A DNA stretch of 38,767 nt from Pseudomonadota bacterium (GCA_030523245.1 JAUNIW010000006.1:1-38767), one strand, 5' to 3'. Positions 1 to 8,672 are shown, counted from the stretch's first letter. Translations and numbers: made by a program. The notes: generated from the sequence alone by a model not told the origin.

Positions 1-34
1 GAATCATTCCCAAACTAAAAAACTTCTTCTTCAT
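1..34 (-). CDS. possible 5' end of a leftward gene, cut by the window edge
   Basis: Read leftward from an ATG at 34-32, the first eleven codons encode a Lys-rich start followed by hydrophobic residues (MKKKFFSLGMI), like the beginning of a signal peptide. No stop occurs before the window edge. I see no clear ribosome binding site upstream, and the fragment is far too short for a family assignment, so this is only a possibility. Confidence 0.3.
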   Translation of the reverse strand, partial: MKKKFFSLGMI

Positions 35-190
35 AAAAAATAAAAATTAAATGACACAAAAATTTATATCTGTTTTTTTTATAGCCTGAAATTATATTTT
101 TGTCAATAATATTTGTGATACGGCCTTTTTCCGATAAAAGAACAAAAAACGATTTTTTAGACGAATGGGATATTTAAGGCGGTTTGTTTC

Positions 191-218
191 TTGACAAAAA
201 AAATAAAATGTGTAAAAA
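191..218 (+). promoter_or_regulatory. candidate promoter of the 276-aa gene
   Basis: A perfect -35 box TTGACA (191-196) is followed after 16 nt by a weak -10 box TAAAAA (213-218). The rest of 35-255 is very A+T rich and holds no gene that I can see. The -10 match is poor, so the exact start point is uncertain. Confidence 0.4.
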
Positions 219-255
219 TAAAGCATATTCAAATTATTAACTAAAAATTACTATT

Positions 256-1086
256 ATGAGTTTTCCTAAATTTTTGGCTGATATCAACCGGACCATACCG
301 CTTGGTCAGCAAAGGGTTTTTATCGAAAGAGTTAACGGCAGAATGTTTATAAAGACAAATATTCTTGCCGGTGATTTTCTTTTGGCGGACGGCAGTTATT
401 CCGCTTCTTCCGTTTTTCATCAGGAACGTGGTATTTTTATCGGCAAGGACGATAAGTTTATCGAAATTTCTTCCATTTCGGGAGAAGTGTTCAGTCGTGA
501 AGATGCAAGGAACTGGTGCGAACAGAACCGGATAATTTTACCGTCAAAGGCAGATTTGCAGGCTATTGATATCAAGACTGCAGCCGCTATCAATAACAGT
601 TTGCGGTGTATCGGATTGGGTCATCTCGGCCTGTTAAATGGTGCAGTGACTGATTTTTGGTCACAGGAAAGTATTGCCGATGAAAGATGTGTCGTCCGGC
701 GCCGTATTATGGTTATAAAACAGGCGGTTCATCTGAATAAGCCCGATTTTTCAAAGCTGGACGGTCTTGTCGGCAAAATGAAAGTTCATGTGCCGGATGT
801 ATTTGCGGTTCATCGTTATGAAGAGGATTCCCGTCTTTACGATGAAGAAAGTTTTTGGGTACTGCAACGTGTATTCGGTGACTGCTGTCAGGTTTTACCC
901 GTCCGGTTGGAAAGCAGGGGCTCCATTTATCTGGAGTGTCCTTATCTGGTCATAGAGAATCCTGTCGGTGGTGTTTATTGCGATGGCGGTGTGAATTATG
1001 TGCCTACTCATAAGGATTATTTCCAGCGCCATTCTTTTGGTCTTTATGTCAAAGTGAGTGAAGATAACGGCCGACGTCCGGTTTAG
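256..1086 (+). CDS. hypothetical protein, 276 aa
   Basis: I do not recognise this protein. It has no signal peptide or membrane segment, so it is probably cytoplasmic. Around residues 78-100 the stretch SREDARNWCEQNRIILPSKADL, followed by DFWSQE near 135, faintly resembles the 'pick the row, then LP-S' pattern of formylglycine-enzyme or C-type-lectin-like folds, but this is too weak to name a family. The C-terminal third has four cysteines (two adjacent, near residue 210) and several Gly/Tyr-rich strands. No Shine-Dalgarno sequence precedes the ATG, whose upstream bases are nearly all A and T. It is transcribed alone: a candidate promoter lies upstream and a strong terminator directly downstream. 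Confidence 0.75.
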   Translation: MSFPKFLADINRTIPLGQQRVFIERVNGRMFIKTNILAGDFLLADGSYSASSVFHQERGIFIGKDDKFIEISSISGEVFSREDARNWCEQNRIILPSKADLQAIDIKTAAAINNSLRCIGLGHLGLLNGAVTDFWSQESIADERCVVRRRIMVIKQAVHLNKPDFSKLDGLVGKMKVHVPDVFAVHRYEEDSRLYDEESFWVLQRVFGDCCQVLPVRLESRGSIYLECPYLVIENPVGGVYCDGGVNYVPTHKDYFQRHSFGLYVKVSEDNGRRPV

Positions 1087-1094
1087 GTTTAATT

Positions 1095-1130
1095 AAAAAA
1101 CAGCCTCCTTTTATCAGGGGCTGTTTTTTT
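1095..1130 (+). terminator. intrinsic terminator after the 276-aa gene
   Basis: CAGCCTC (1101-1107) pairs with GGGGCTG (1117-1123), with one G-U pair. It is flanked by an A-run and followed by seven T. It lies 9 nt after the stop codon. Confidence 0.85.
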
Positions 1131-1184
1131 GTTACGGTTTTGAAATCAAACGTAAATGTATTGTATATAATAATATCTTTTTGG

Positions 1185-1213
1185 TTGCAAATAGTATTTA
1201 ATTAGTTTATATT
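1185..1213 (+). promoter_or_regulatory. candidate promoter of the RHH gene
   Basis: -35 TTGCAA (1185-1190), a 17-nt spacer and -10 TATATT (1208-1213) place a start point near 1220, about 25 nt upstream of the RHH gene. Confidence 0.5.
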
Positions 1214-1244
1214 ATTCTTAAATACAACTTAAGTGGAGAAAATG

Positions 1245-1535
1245 ATGACTATTTTGTTAAATCGGGTTATCTCAGTCTGTGAACGCAAAACGAGTATGCG
1301 TCTGGCAAAGTCAGAATGGTATATTCTGGATAGAATTTGTGTTCGTGAAAATTTAAGACGGAACCAATTATTACAGCTTATTGACCAGCACAGAGATAAA
1401 AATATCGGTTTAACACCGGCTGTCCGGCTTTTTTCATTGTTATACCTTCATGATTTGGCGCGGCGTAATCTTAATTATTCGTATGCACCGGATAACAGCA
1501 CAATCAGTGAAGCGCTTAAAGAAATGTCATTTTAA
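1245..1535 (+). CDS. ribbon-helix-helix (RHH_4-like) protein, 96 aa
   Basis: The protein fits the RHH_4 pattern common in Alphaproteobacteria: a short strand with basic residues (NRVISVCERKTSMRL), an aromatic helix (SEWYILDRI), a second helix ending in LIDQHR, then GLTPAVRLFSLLYL, which corresponds to the 'LSSALRVFVL' end of the family. By homology it should bind DNA as a dimer, or act as a small adaptor; the target is unknown. GGAG (1235-1238) is 6 nt from the ATG at 1245 and only 3 nt from the ATG at 1242, so I chose 1245. A GTG at 1233 is in frame but lies on the ribosome binding site. The gene ends 3 nt from the convergent trmB stop. The product has about the usual length for the family. 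Confidence 0.8.
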   Translation: MTILLNRVISVCERKTSMRLAKSEWYILDRICVRENLRRNQLLQLIDQHRDKNIGLTPAVRLFSLLYLHDLARRNLNYSYAPDNSTISEALKEMSF

Positions 1536-1538
1536 TTT

Positions 1539-2297
1539 TTATATTCTTTGATATTCAAAAAATACGGGTCTGCGCCCTTCTTTCACGGCTTTTCTCTGAT
1601 ATTTTGTTTCAAACCAGTCTGCCGGCGGATTACGCCAGTCATCAGAACATTTTGCCGTCCAGATAAAATCTTTATTCTGAGCCATTGTATGCAAAACCCA
1701 GCTTTTATATACGGGGTGGTCGGTTGCAATTTGCAAAATGCCGCCTTTTTTCAGCAGTCTTGCCAGCTCGGTCAGATTATGAGGGTTTACAAAACGTCTG
1801 TCGGCATGTTTTTTCTTTGGCCACGGGTCAGGGAATAACAGGTAAATTTTATCAAAACAGGCATCAGGTAAAGAGGCAAACAACAGTCTTACATCGTCAT
1901 CATAAATCCGGATATTGTCTGTCCGTCCCTTTTCCAGAACAATTTCCTGCGACAGATTTTCTGCATCACCGTCTTTAAGTCCGGTCATCAGAGAGAGCAG
2001 GTTTGCTACGCCGTTTTTGTAAACCTCGACACCGATAAAGCCCGTATCAGGACGGCTTTGGGCCAGAGCAGCCAAGTGTGCGCCGTCACCAAAGCCGATT
2101 TCCAGAGCATAGCGTCTTATCTCCGGTCGGGTAAAACAGGAAGGTAAAAAAAGTCCGGCGGTTGGTTCTATACGCACCTTGGGCAAAAAATTATCCAAAA
2201 GAAAACTTTTTGCCTTGCGGATTGTTCTGCCTTTGCGCCGGCCGAAAAACTTTGGTTTTTCGTCTTGGGCTGTCGGATTATTAGAATCTGGCGTCAT
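1539..2297 (-). CDS. trmB: tRNA (guanine-N7-)-methyltransferase TrmB
   Basis: This enzyme methylates N7 of G46 in the variable loop of many tRNAs using S-adenosylmethionine. The SAM-binding motif EIGFGDGAHL is near residue 68. The family signature LLFPDPWPKKKHADRRFV is near 155, followed by LLKKGGILQIATDHPVY. The C-terminal FETKYQRK...PVFFEY segment is also typical. At 252 aa it is slightly long because of a basic N-terminal tail. Its ATG lies inside the end of the XRE regulator gene (17-nt overlap), so the two are probably co-transcribed and translationally coupled. The assignment is secure. Confidence 0.96.
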   Translation of the reverse strand: MTPDSNNPTAQDEKPKFFGRRKGRTIRKAKSFLLDNFLPKVRIEPTAGLFLPSCFTRPEIRRYALEIGFGDGAHLAALAQSRPDTGFIGVEVYKNGVANLLSLMTGLKDGDAENLSQEIVLEKGRTDNIRIYDDDVRLLFASLPDACFDKIYLLFPDPWPKKKHADRRFVNPHNLTELARLLKKGGILQIATDHPVYKSWVLHTMAQNKDFIWTAKCSDDWRNPPADWFETKYQRKAVKEGRRPVFFEYQRI

Positions 2298-2793
2298 CAG
2301 TATCTTTTTCCGCCACAGCCAGATTGCTGTTAGATTTGGACAGAGCCACCATCAGATTAAACAGATTTCTGGCAATGGAACGATTAGGGATTTTATAATA
2401 AGCGCGAACCAGTTCAAGCGTTTCTTTTCTTTTCATCGGGTCATCATCAAATGAGCGGTGTTCTTCTTCAAAGAAATAATTTTTCTCATCTTGATTTTTG
2501 TTGAGCATCCGCGGACTGTTTCTGACAACATTTTCATCCATGTCTTCAAAAAAGAAGCCCATCGGTACTTCCAGAACACGACTGATATCCCACAGTCTGC
2601 TTGCGCCGACACGGTTCATGCCTTTTTCATATTTTTGAATCTGTTGGAAGGTCAGTCCTAACATTTCAGCCATTTGCTGCTGGGTAATATGCAAAATTGT
2701 ACGGCGTAAGCGAATTCTGTTGCCGACATGCACATCAACCGGATTTGGCTCGTTATCATTAACTCTGCCTCTAAGAGATTTCGTTTCTTTCAT
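2281..2793 (-). CDS. XRE-family helix-turn-helix transcriptional regulator, 170 aa
   Basis: An N-terminal XRE/Cro helix-turn-helix covers about residues 20-77: VGNRIRLRR, then TQQQMAEMLGLTFQQIQKYEKG, then the GASRLWDISRVLEVPMGFFFED tail. It is followed by an acidic linker and a helical C-terminus (LVRAYYKI...RNLFNLMVALSK). This layout is common in Alphaproteobacteria for regulators of surface, symbiosis or stress genes (PraR/PhrR type), but the target here cannot be inferred. GAGG lies about 7 nt upstream of the ATG. The gene has a near-consensus promoter and overlaps trmB downstream. Confidence 0.9.
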   Translation of the reverse strand: MKETKSLRGRVNDNEPNPVDVHVGNRIRLRRTILHITQQQMAEMLGLTFQQIQKYEKGMNRVGASRLWDISRVLEVPMGFFFEDMDENVVRNSPRMLNKNQDEKNYFFEEEHRSFDDDPMKRKETLELVRAYYKIPNRSIARNLFNLMVALSKSNSNLAVAEKDTDDARF

Positions 2794-2826
2794 TTTTATA
2801 CCTCAAAAATCAAACATACACTAATT

Positions 2827-2855
2827 CATATAGAATCAACAAGGAAGTTTGTCAA
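2827..2855 (-). promoter_or_regulatory. promoter of the XRE regulator-trmB unit
   Basis: On the minus strand a perfect TTGACA (2855-2850), a 17-nt spacer and TATATG (2832-2827) give a start point near 2820, about 27 nt before the regulator's ATG. Because the regulator binds DNA, this would be the natural place to look for self-control, though I see no clear inverted-repeat operator. Confidence 0.6.
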
Positions 2856-3023
2856 ACATTAAATAACAAAATAGTGGGAAAACACAACTATTTATTTAAA
2901 TAACAGTATCATTCGTAATATAACGGAATGTATCGTAACGTCCCCTTTTTAGTGTAAAACTATGGTAAAAGAACAATAGATTTATAACATGATTCCGGAT
3001 AAATTTCAAACAGAATTTATTTC

Positions 3024-3052
3024 TTGAGTTTTTGATAAAATTGCTGTATCAG
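3024..3052 (+). promoter_or_regulatory. candidate promoter of the 100-aa lipoprotein gene
   Basis: TTGAGT (3024-3029), 17 nt, then TATCAG (3047-3052) lie about 34 nt upstream of the ATG. The -10 box matches the consensus at four of six positions. Confidence 0.4.
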
Positions 3053-3085
3053 AAATATAGAACTCTATAGATTAAGGATAAAAAA

Positions 3086-3388
3086 ATGAAAAGAATCGGT
3101 TTGTTGGCAGTGTTGTTGTTTTTGGGTGCCTGTTCGGATGTGTCCCGATATACAACTGTTTCGCCCAATGCTTCGGTCAGACAGAAAATGCAGGCCTGTA
3201 TGATCAGCGAGGCCAACAGCCGTCTGCAGTCCGGAACTTTGTTTGCCAATACGGTCAGGGCAACTGCGGAAGATATCACCAATACCTGTCTTAAAAAGCT
3301 GGCACTTCAGGCGGCGGGTATCAGTGAAGAATCCCAATCGGCAGCCGAAAATATTATCAATAATCTTAGAGCGCTCAAAAATAACTGA
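3086..3388 (+). CDS. small predicted lipoprotein, 100 aa
   Basis: A short basic start (MKR) and a hydrophobic helix lead to the lipobox LGAC, with Cys16 as the lipidated residue, so the mature protein of about 85 aa should be membrane-anchored on the periplasmic side. The mature part is helical and polar, with two further cysteines (near residues 38 and 72) that could form a disulfide. I do not recognise a family. AAGGAT lies 7-8 nt before the ATG. It stands alone between the divergent regulator gene and the tRNA cluster. Confidence 0.8.
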   Translation: MKRIGLLAVLLFLGACSDVSRYTTVSPNASVRQKMQACMISEANSRLQSGTLFANTVRATAEDITNTCLKKLALQAAGISEESQSAAENIINNLRALKNN

Positions 3389-3444
3389 ATAAATTATTAA
3401 ATATAAAAAAATTCAGAGGATTGCATTTTTCTGCAAATTAGGGT

Positions 3445-3472
3445 TTGACAACTGAAAAAATGTTGTTATGAT
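3445..3472 (+). promoter_or_regulatory. promoter of the tRNA-Val pair
   Basis: TTGACA (3445-3450), a 16-nt spacer and TATGAT (3467-3472) put transcription start near 3479, just before the first tRNA at 3486. The boxes are close to consensus, as expected for a stable RNA gene. Confidence 0.75.
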
Positions 3473-3485
3473 GCAACTGTATTTT

Positions 3486-3560
3486 AGTTCCGTGGTGAAA
3501 CGGTTATCACGTATCCTTGACATGGATGAGTCTGCAGTTCAACTCTGCGCGGAACTACCA
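3486..3560 (+). tRNA. tRNA-Val (anticodon GAC)
   Basis: The 75 nt fold as a full cloverleaf. The acceptor stem AGTTCCG pairs with CGGAACT. The D-stem is GTGA/TCAC with GG in its loop. The anticodon stem TATCC/GGATG holds the loop TTGACAT, giving anticodon GAC, which reads GTC and GTT valine codons. The T-arm TGCAG/CTGCG holds TTCAACT and has one U-G pair. Discriminator A and an encoded CCA follow. It shares a promoter and terminator with the second tRNA 30 nt downstream. Confidence 0.93.
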
Positions 3561-3590
3561 CTTTTTAACCGGCCGCTATGGTATTTTTTC

Positions 3591-3665
3591 AGTTCTGTGG
3601 TGAAACGGTTATCACATATCCTTCACATGGATGGGTCGGCAGTTCAACTCTGCCCGGAACTACCA
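3591..3665 (+). tRNA. tRNA-Val (anticodon CAC)
   Basis: This is a near-copy of the preceding tRNA. The acceptor stem AGTTCTG/CGGAACT has one U-G pair, the D-arm is identical, and the anticodon loop TTCACAT gives CAC for GTG codons. The T-stem GGCAG/CTGCC is fully paired, and CCA is encoded. The close similarity to its neighbour indicates duplication followed by an anticodon change. Confidence 0.93.
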
Positions 3666-3691
3666 TAACAAATATCGGATTCATGAAATAA

Positions 3692-3729
3692 GCGCCAGAT
3701 AAAGTCGTTATCGGCGATTTTGTTTTTTA
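3692..3729 (+). terminator. intrinsic terminator of the tRNA-Val pair
   Basis: CGCC-A-GATAA (3693-3702, one bulged A) pairs with TTATCGGCG (3708-3716) around a five-base loop and is followed by a T-rich tract (ATTTTGTTTTTT). Confidence 0.85.
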
Positions 3730-3819
3730 AATGGTTTCAGAATTATAAGTTTAATTTAGACTCGGAATAGACTCAATTCGGATTTCTGTCATTTTTTTTA
3801 AAAAATGTGTATTTTTTGC

Positions 3820-3848
3820 TTGCAATGCCGGATGTGTTGTGATATAAG
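3820..3848 (+). promoter_or_regulatory. promoter of the S10-spc ribosomal operon
   Basis: TTGCAA (3820-3825), 17 nt, TATAAG (3843-3848) predict a start near 3855. This leaves a leader of about 155 nt before rpsJ. It is the only convincing promoter between the tRNA terminator and rpsJ. Confidence 0.6.
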
Positions 3849-3854
3849 CACGCT

Positions 3855-4009
3855 ACAACAATTGTTTTGAGGGGGTTGCCCCGCAGCGAAGCAAATATAA
3901 AATATAGCGCAAACCTTTGTTGCGAAAGCGTTTGCAAAATTTAACAAGTTTAGATGGCAGATAACCATAATGGTGTTTTTTGCCGTTTAGTTATAGGAAA
4001 AGTATTAAA
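3855..4009 (+). promoter_or_regulatory. structured leader of the S10 operon
   Basis: The untranslated leader contains several potential hairpins. GGGG/CCCC lies near 3871-3882. A ten-pair stem combines GCAAAC-CTTT (3909-3918) with AAAG-C-GTTTGC (3925-3935) around a six-base loop. A short ACCAT/ATGGT hairpin near 3964-3974 is directly followed by six T. In other bacteria S10 leaders mediate feedback by ribosomal protein L4. Whether this leader does the same is inference. Confidence 0.45.
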
Positions 4010-4318
4010 ATGGATACACAAAACATTAGAATCCGCTTGAAAGCTTTTGACCACAGATTGCTTGATCTCTCTACAGCAGAAATCGTGCATACTGCCAAAA
4101 GAACAGGCGCAAGTGTCAGAGGACCTATTCCTCTGCCTAACAAAATCGAGAAGTTTACGGTAAACCGCTCTCCGCACGTTGATAAAAAATCTCGTGAACA
4201 GTTTGAGATACGTACCCATAAAAGACTTCTGGATATCGTAGATCCGACACCGCAAACAGTTGATGCTTTAATGAAGCTGGATTTGGCTGCCGGTGTTAAT
4301 GTTGAAATTAAGTTGTAA
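4010..4318 (+). CDS. rpsJ: 30S ribosomal protein S10
   Basis: S10 sits in the 30S head and also serves as NusE in transcription antitermination. The 102-aa sequence is canonical: [14 protein letters not shown] at the start, [35 protein letters not shown] in the middle, and a VNVEIKL end. The ATG at 4010 follows AGGAAA by 9 nt. A longer in-frame opening from TTG at 3980 has no support and would not match the family. It is the first gene of the ribosomal operon here; no tuf or str genes lie directly upstream. Confidence 0.98.
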   Translation: MDTQNIRIRLKAFDHRLLDLSTAEIVHTAKRTGASVRGPIPLPNKIEKFTVNRSPHVDKKSREQFEIRTHKRLLDIVDPTPQTVDALMKLDLAAGVNVEIKL

Positions 4319-4378
4319 TTTAATGTTGGCGCTTTGAAATAAAAGTTGTCAACCTATTAAGAAAAGGAAAAAATAATA

Positions 4379-5098
4379 ATGCGTACGGGTCTAATCGCAA
4401 AAAAATTAGGAATGTCCCGCATTTTCGAAGCAGACGGAACACATGTTCCCGTAACTGTTTTGAGTGTAGACGGTCTTCAGGTTGTTAATGTAAAAACAGC
4501 CGAGAAAGACGGCTACAATGCCGTTCAGCTTGGTACAGGCGCTATCAAAGCCAAAAACGTAACCAAGCCAATGAAAGGATATTTTGCAAAAGCAAAAGTT
4601 GAACCGAAGAAAAAACTGGGCGAGTTCAGAGTTTCTGCTGAATGCCTGCTTTCCGTCGGTGATGAATTATCTGTAGAACATTTTGTTCCGGGGCAATATG
4701 TTGATGTTTGCGCAACATCTATCGGTAAAGGTTTTGCCGGTGTTATGAAACGTCATAATTTTGCCGGTTTGGAAGCATCTCACGGTGTGTCTATTTCTCA
4801 CCGTTCTCATGGTTCTACAGGACAAAGACAAGATCCGGGTAAAGTTTTCAAAGGTAAAAAAATGGCCGGCCATCTGGGTGCCGAACGCGTTACCGTTCAA
4901 AACCTGAAAGTTGTTGCCATTGATGCCGCAAAAGGCCTGATTATGGTTAAAGGTGGTGTTCCTGGTTGTGAAAACGCTTGGGTAAGAGTTACGGATGCCG
5001 TTAAAAAACCGGCTAATGCCTCTGTCCCGATGCCTGCAGGATTGAAAAAAGTTGATGAACCTGTTGCAGCGGCTGAAGCTCCAGCTGAAAATGCATAG
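4379..5098 (+). CDS. rplC: 50S ribosomal protein L3
   Basis: L3 is an early 50S assembly protein near the peptidyl-transferase centre. The N-terminus ([17 protein letters not shown]) and the central loop with [20 protein letters not shown], which carries the Gln methylated in other bacteria, are intact. At 239 aa it is longer than the E. coli protein because of an Ala/Glu/Pro-rich C-terminal tail ([13 protein letters not shown]), as in many Alphaproteobacteria. AAGGAAA precedes the ATG. Confidence 0.98.
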   Translation: MRTGLIAKKLGMSRIFEADGTHVPVTVLSVDGLQVVNVKTAEKDGYNAVQLGTGAIKAKNVTKPMKGYFAKAKVEPKKKLGEFRVSAECLLSVGDELSVEHFVPGQYVDVCATSIGKGFAGVMKRHNFAGLEASHGVSISHRSHGSTGQRQDPGKVFKGKKMAGHLGAERVTVQNLKVVAIDAAKGLIMVKGGVPGCENAWVRVTDAVKKPANASVPMPAGLKKVDEPVAAAEAPAENA

Positions 5099-5118
5099 TG
5101 AAGTGTAAGGAAAATAAA

Positions 5119-5742
5119 ATGAAACAGGACATCTTAAATTTAGAAAATAAAAATGTCGGCTCAATTGAACTGAATGATGCTATTTACGGTCTGGAAGTTC
5201 GCGCTGATATTTTACAACGCGTTGTAAACTGGCAGTTGGCCAGACTGCAAAGCGGTAATCACCAAACTAAGGGTCGTTCGGATGTTGCTTTGACAGCCGC
5301 CAAACCTTTTAAGCAAAAAGGTTCCGGCAATGCCCGTCAGGGTTCCCGTAAAGGCGCTCAGTTCAGAAAAGGTGGTGTTGTATTTGGTCCGGTTGTAAGA
5401 GATCATTCTTTTGACCTGACTAAAAAATTCAGAAAACTTGGTCTGAAAACTGCTTTGTCTGCAAAAGCAAAAGCAGGAAACCTTGTTGTTATTGACGAAG
5501 CAAAGCTGTCAGCTCCAAAGACAAAAGATTTACAAGCTAAATTGAATGCTTGCGGTCTGACAAACTGCCTCTTCATTGACGGCAAAGAAGTAGATGTTAA
5601 TTTTGCATTGGCCAGCCGTAATATCGCAGGTGTTGACATTCTGCCGACAATCGGTGCCAACGTTTATGACATCTTAAAAAAGGACAAATTGGTGTTAACA
5701 AAAGATGCAGTAAGTTGCTTAGAGGAGAGATTAAATGGTTAA
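5119..5742 (+). CDS. rplD: 50S ribosomal protein L4
   Basis: L4 lines the exit tunnel and in some bacteria represses the S10 operon. The 207-aa product has the conserved loop [24 protein letters not shown] and the [12 protein letters not shown] helix. The ATG at 5119 has AAGGAAA 7 nt upstream; an in-frame GTG at 5098 overlapping the rplC stop is unlikely to be used. The last codons overlap rplW by 8 nt. Confidence 0.97.
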   Translation: MKQDILNLENKNVGSIELNDAIYGLEVRADILQRVVNWQLARLQSGNHQTKGRSDVALTAAKPFKQKGSGNARQGSRKGAQFRKGGVVFGPVVRDHSFDLTKKFRKLGLKTALSAKAKAGNLVVIDEAKLSAPKTKDLQAKLNACGLTNCLFIDGKEVDVNFALASRNIAGVDILPTIGANVYDILKKDKLVLTKDAVSCLEERLNG

Positions 5743-6049
5743 GAGCAAATCAAACAATGTAACTGCAGCCATGTATGATACATTGGTTCGTCCGGTAATT
5801 ACCGAAAAATCTATGATTTCTTCGGAAGCTGGAAAAGTGGTATTTATTGTGCCTTTATCAGCTACGAAAGATGACGTTAAAGCCGCTGTTGAAGCCATCT
5901 TTAATGTTAAAGTTAATAAGGTAAATACAATTAAACAATTCGGTAAAGTAAAAACCTTTAGAGGACATCAGGGCGTTCGTTCTGATTTCAAAAAGGCCAT
6001 TGTTACGCTTGCCGACGGTCAAAACATTGATGTTACTACAGGAATTTAG
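5735..6049 (+). CDS. rplW: 50S ribosomal protein L23
   Basis: L23 lies at the tunnel exit and docks trigger factor and SRP. The 104 aa include [11 protein letters not shown] and [24 protein letters not shown], both diagnostic. The ATG overlaps rplD by 8 nt and is preceded by GAGGAGAG, so translation is probably coupled. Confidence 0.97.
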   Translation: MVKSKSNNVTAAMYDTLVRPVITEKSMISSEAGKVVFIVPLSATKDDVKAAVEAIFNVKVNKVNTIKQFGKVKTFRGHQGVRSDFKKAIVTLADGQNIDVTTGI

Positions 6050-6051
6050 TC

Positions 6052-6885
6052 ATGGCTTTGAATACATTTAAGCCCACTTCTGCAGGTCGCCGCCAACTTG
6101 TACTCGTTGATAAAAGCGAGTTATATAAGGGCAAACCTGAGAAAAGTTTAACGAAAGGTCTGAATAAGACCGGTGGGCGTGATAACTTTGGTCACGTTAC
6201 TAGTCGTCGTATCGGTGGCGGTCACAAACGCAGCTATCGTATGATTGACTTCAAACGTAATAAATTTGATTGTGAGGCTGTTGTCGAGAGAATCGAATAT
6301 GATCCAAACCGCACTGCTTTTATCGCGTTGGTAAATTACAATGATGGTGAAAAGGCTTATATTCTGGCTCCGCAACGTTTGAAAGCCGGCGATAAAATCA
6401 TTTCTGCCGAAAAAGCAGATATTAAGCCGGGTAATGCTATGCCTCTGAAGAATATGCCGGTCGGTACAATCGTGCACAACGTTGAACTGCGTTCTGGCAA
6501 AGGCGGACAGCTTGTTCGTTCTGCCGGTTGCTATGCTCAGGTTGTCGGTAAAGATGCCGGTTATGTTCAATTGAAACTAAACTCTGGCGAATTAAGAATC
6601 GTTCGTGAAGAATGTTTGGCAACCGTTGGTGCGGTTTCCAATCCGGATAATCAGAACGTTTCCCTCAGTAAAGCCGGTCGCGCTCGCTGGATGGGTATGA
6701 GACCTGTTTCCCGCGGTGTTGCAATGAACCCGGTTGATCACCCGCTCGGTGGTGGTGAAGGCAGAACTTCAGGTGGCCGTCATCCGGTTACACCTTGGGG
6801 TAAACCGACTAAGGGCGCTAAGACTCGTTCTAACAAGAAGACGGATCGCTTTATTATGAGATCTCGTCATGATAACAAAAATTAA
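6052..6885 (+). CDS. rplB: 50S ribosomal protein L2
   Basis: L2 is needed for subunit joining and peptidyl transfer. At 277 aa it has the usual length. The RNA-binding N-terminal half ([20 protein letters not shown]) and the highly conserved C-terminal [21 protein letters not shown] segment with its essential histidine are intact. Only 2 nt separate it from rplW. Confidence 0.98.
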   Translation: MALNTFKPTSAGRRQLVLVDKSELYKGKPEKSLTKGLNKTGGRDNFGHVTSRRIGGGHKRSYRMIDFKRNKFDCEAVVERIEYDPNRTAFIALVNYNDGEKAYILAPQRLKAGDKIISAEKADIKPGNAMPLKNMPVGTIVHNVELRSGKGGQLVRSAGCYAQVVGKDAGYVQLKLNSGELRIVREECLATVGAVSNPDNQNVSLSKAGRARWMGMRPVSRGVAMNPVDHPLGGGEGRTSGGRHPVTPWGKPTKGAKTRSNKKTDRFIMRSRHDNKN

Positions 6886-6900
6886 TAAGGAGAAATGCTA

Positions 6901-7185
6901 ATGACACGTTCCGTATGGAAAGGACCTTTTGTTGATGGCTATCTTCTGAAGAAAGCTGATGCAGCCAGAGCTTCCAGCCGTAATGAAGTAATTAAAATTT
7001 GGTCCCGCCGTTCTACTATGTTGCCGCAGTTTGTCGGTTTGACATTCGGCGTGCATAATGGCCACAAATTTATTCCGGTTCTGGTAACTGAAGATATGGT
7101 TGGTCACAAATTCGGTGAATTTGCGCCGACACGTACTTTCTATGGTCACACTAAAGCTGCTGATTCTACAGCGAAGAGAGGTTAA
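6901..7185 (+). CDS. rpsS: 30S ribosomal protein S19
   Basis: S19 pairs with S13 in the 30S head. The 94-aa product begins [18 protein letters not shown] and contains [27 protein letters not shown] (6889-6892) is 8 nt from the ATG at 6901 but only 2 nt from an in-frame ATG at 6895, so the downstream start is preferred. Confidence 0.97.
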   Translation: MTRSVWKGPFVDGYLLKKADAARASSRNEVIKIWSRRSTMLPQFVGLTFGVHNGHKFIPVLVTEDMVGHKFGEFAPTRTFYGHTKAADSTAKRG

Positions 7186-7187
7186 TT

Positions 7188-7544
7188 ATGGCTAAGTTGA
7201 ATGAAAAGAAAGCTATGGCTGTTTGCCGCTCTATTCGTACCAGTCCGCGTAAATTGAACTTGGTTGCTCAATCTATCCGTGGTTTGGGTGTTGAAAAAGC
7301 TGTTGCAGAATTAAGCTTTTCCAAGAAGAGAATCGCAAAAATTGCATTGGTTTTGCTGCAATCTGCAATTTCCAATGCCGAAAATAATCATAATTTAAAC
7401 ATCGACAAGCTCGTTGTCAGCGAAGCTTATGTCGGTAAAGGTATTGTAATGAAACGTATGAGTGCACGCGGTCGCGGCAGAGGCGCCAGAATTCTGAAGC
7501 CGTTCTCAAGCATGACCGTTGTTGTTGCAGAGCGTGGGGAGTAA
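7188..7544 (+). CDS. rplV: 50S ribosomal protein L22
   Basis: L22 reaches into the exit tunnel and forms the macrolide-sensitive constriction. The 118 aa show [19 protein letters not shown] and the beta-hairpin end [24 protein letters not shown]. It starts 2 nt after rpsS and ends 4 nt before rpsC. Confidence 0.97.
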   Translation: MAKLNEKKAMAVCRSIRTSPRKLNLVAQSIRGLGVEKAVAELSFSKKRIAKIALVLLQSAISNAENNHNLNIDKLVVSEAYVGKGIVMKRMSARGRGRGARILKPFSSMTVVVAERGE

Positions 7545-7548
7545 ACAG

Positions 7549-8217
7549 ATGGGACAGAAAGTAAATCCTACAAGTCTTCGTTTGGGCGTTAACCGCACTT
7601 GGGACTCTCGTTGGTATGCTGATGAAAAGTTTACCGACTATCTCCACGAAGATCTGAAAATTCAAAAATTCCTGAGTGAAAAATTGGCTCAGGCCGGTAT
7701 CAGCCGTATTGTTATCGAACGTCCGGCTAAAAAGGCAAGAGTTACTATTCATTCAGCAAGACCGGGTGTTGTAATTGGCAAAAAGGGTCAGGATATTGAA
7801 AATTTGAGAAAAGATATTCAAAAATTGACTGATTCCGAAGTTCAGTTGAACATCATTGAAGTTAGAAAACCTGAGCTTGATGCGAAGTTGGTTGCCGACT
7901 CGGTTGCTCAGCAGTTGGAACGTCGTGTTTCCTTCCGCCGTGCTATGAAAAGAGTTATGCAGTCTGCTCTTCGTCTGGGTGCAGAAGGTATCAAAGTTTG
8001 CTGCAGTGGTCGTCTGGGCGGTGCCGAAATCGCCAGAACCGAACACTACCGTGAAGGTCGCGTGCCTTTGCACACACTTCGTGCGGACATTGATTATGCA
8101 ACCTCTACAGCTCATACCACTTATGGTGCTTGCGGCGTAAAAGTTTGGATTTATAAAGGCGAAATTATGAGCCACGATCCAATGGCGCAGGACAAAAAGC
8201 TGGCTGAACAAAAATAA
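7549..8217 (+). CDS. rpsC: 30S ribosomal protein S3
   Basis: S3 lines the mRNA entry channel. The start [13 protein letters not shown] at 7549 is the family's own start and follows a GGGGAG site by 7-8 nt; an in-frame opening at 7519 inside rplV is not supported. The KH domain carries [14 protein letters not shown] near residue 70. The C-terminal domain has the conserved [29 protein letters not shown] region. The length, 222 aa, is normal. Confidence 0.98.
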   Translation: MGQKVNPTSLRLGVNRTWDSRWYADEKFTDYLHEDLKIQKFLSEKLAQAGISRIVIERPAKKARVTIHSARPGVVIGKKGQDIENLRKDIQKLTDSEVQLNIIEVRKPELDAKLVADSVAQQLERRVSFRRAMKRVMQSALRLGAEGIKVCCSGRLGGAEIARTEHYREGRVPLHTLRADIDYATSTAHTTYGACGVKVWIYKGEIMSHDPMAQDKKLAEQK

Positions 8218-8237
8218 TAACATGAGGTTAGAATAAA

Positions 8238-8672
8238 ATGTTAAGTCCAAAACGTTTAAAGTTCCACAAACAGCATAAAGGCCGTATTCACGGTCTGGCC
8301 AAAGGTGGATCAGAATTAAGTTTCGGTTCATATGGATTGAAAGCTCTTACACCTGAACGTGTAACTGCCCGCCAGATTGAAGCTGCGCGTCGTGCTATTA
8401 CCCGTGAAATGAAAAGAGCAGGAAGAGTATGGATTAGAATTTTCCCAGATGTTCCGGTGTCTGACAAACCAGCCGAAGTTCGTATGGGTAAAGGTAAAGG
8501 TGCTATCGAATTTTGGGTAGCAAGAGTTAAACCGGGCCGTATTATGTTTGAAATCGGCGGCGTTCCTGAAGAAGTAGCCCGTAAGGCTTTTGAATTGGGT
8601 GCTGCAAAATTGCCGGTAAAGAGCAAATTCGTGAAGCGTTTGAACTCTGATGCTGTAGAAGGAGAAGCATAA
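8238..8672 (+). CDS. rplP: 50S ribosomal protein L16
   Basis: L16 helps position tRNA in the A site. The 144-aa sequence begins [19 protein letters not shown] and keeps the conserved [19 protein letters not shown] segment and the arginine hydroxylated in E. coli (within that segment). Its stop overlaps the rpmC start by one base. Confidence 0.98.
   Translation: MLSPKRLKFHKQHKGRIHGLAKGGSELSFGSYGLKALTPERVTARQIEAARRAITREMKRAGRVWIRIFPDVPVSDKPAEVRMGKGKGAIEFWVARVKPGRIMFEIGGVPEEVARKAFELGAAKLPVKSKFVKRLNSDAVEGEA

Noticed and set aside
3468-3668. 66-aa open frame with an internal duplication
   Set aside because: It is exactly the two tandem tRNA-Val genes read in one frame; the cloverleaf structure explains the repeat.
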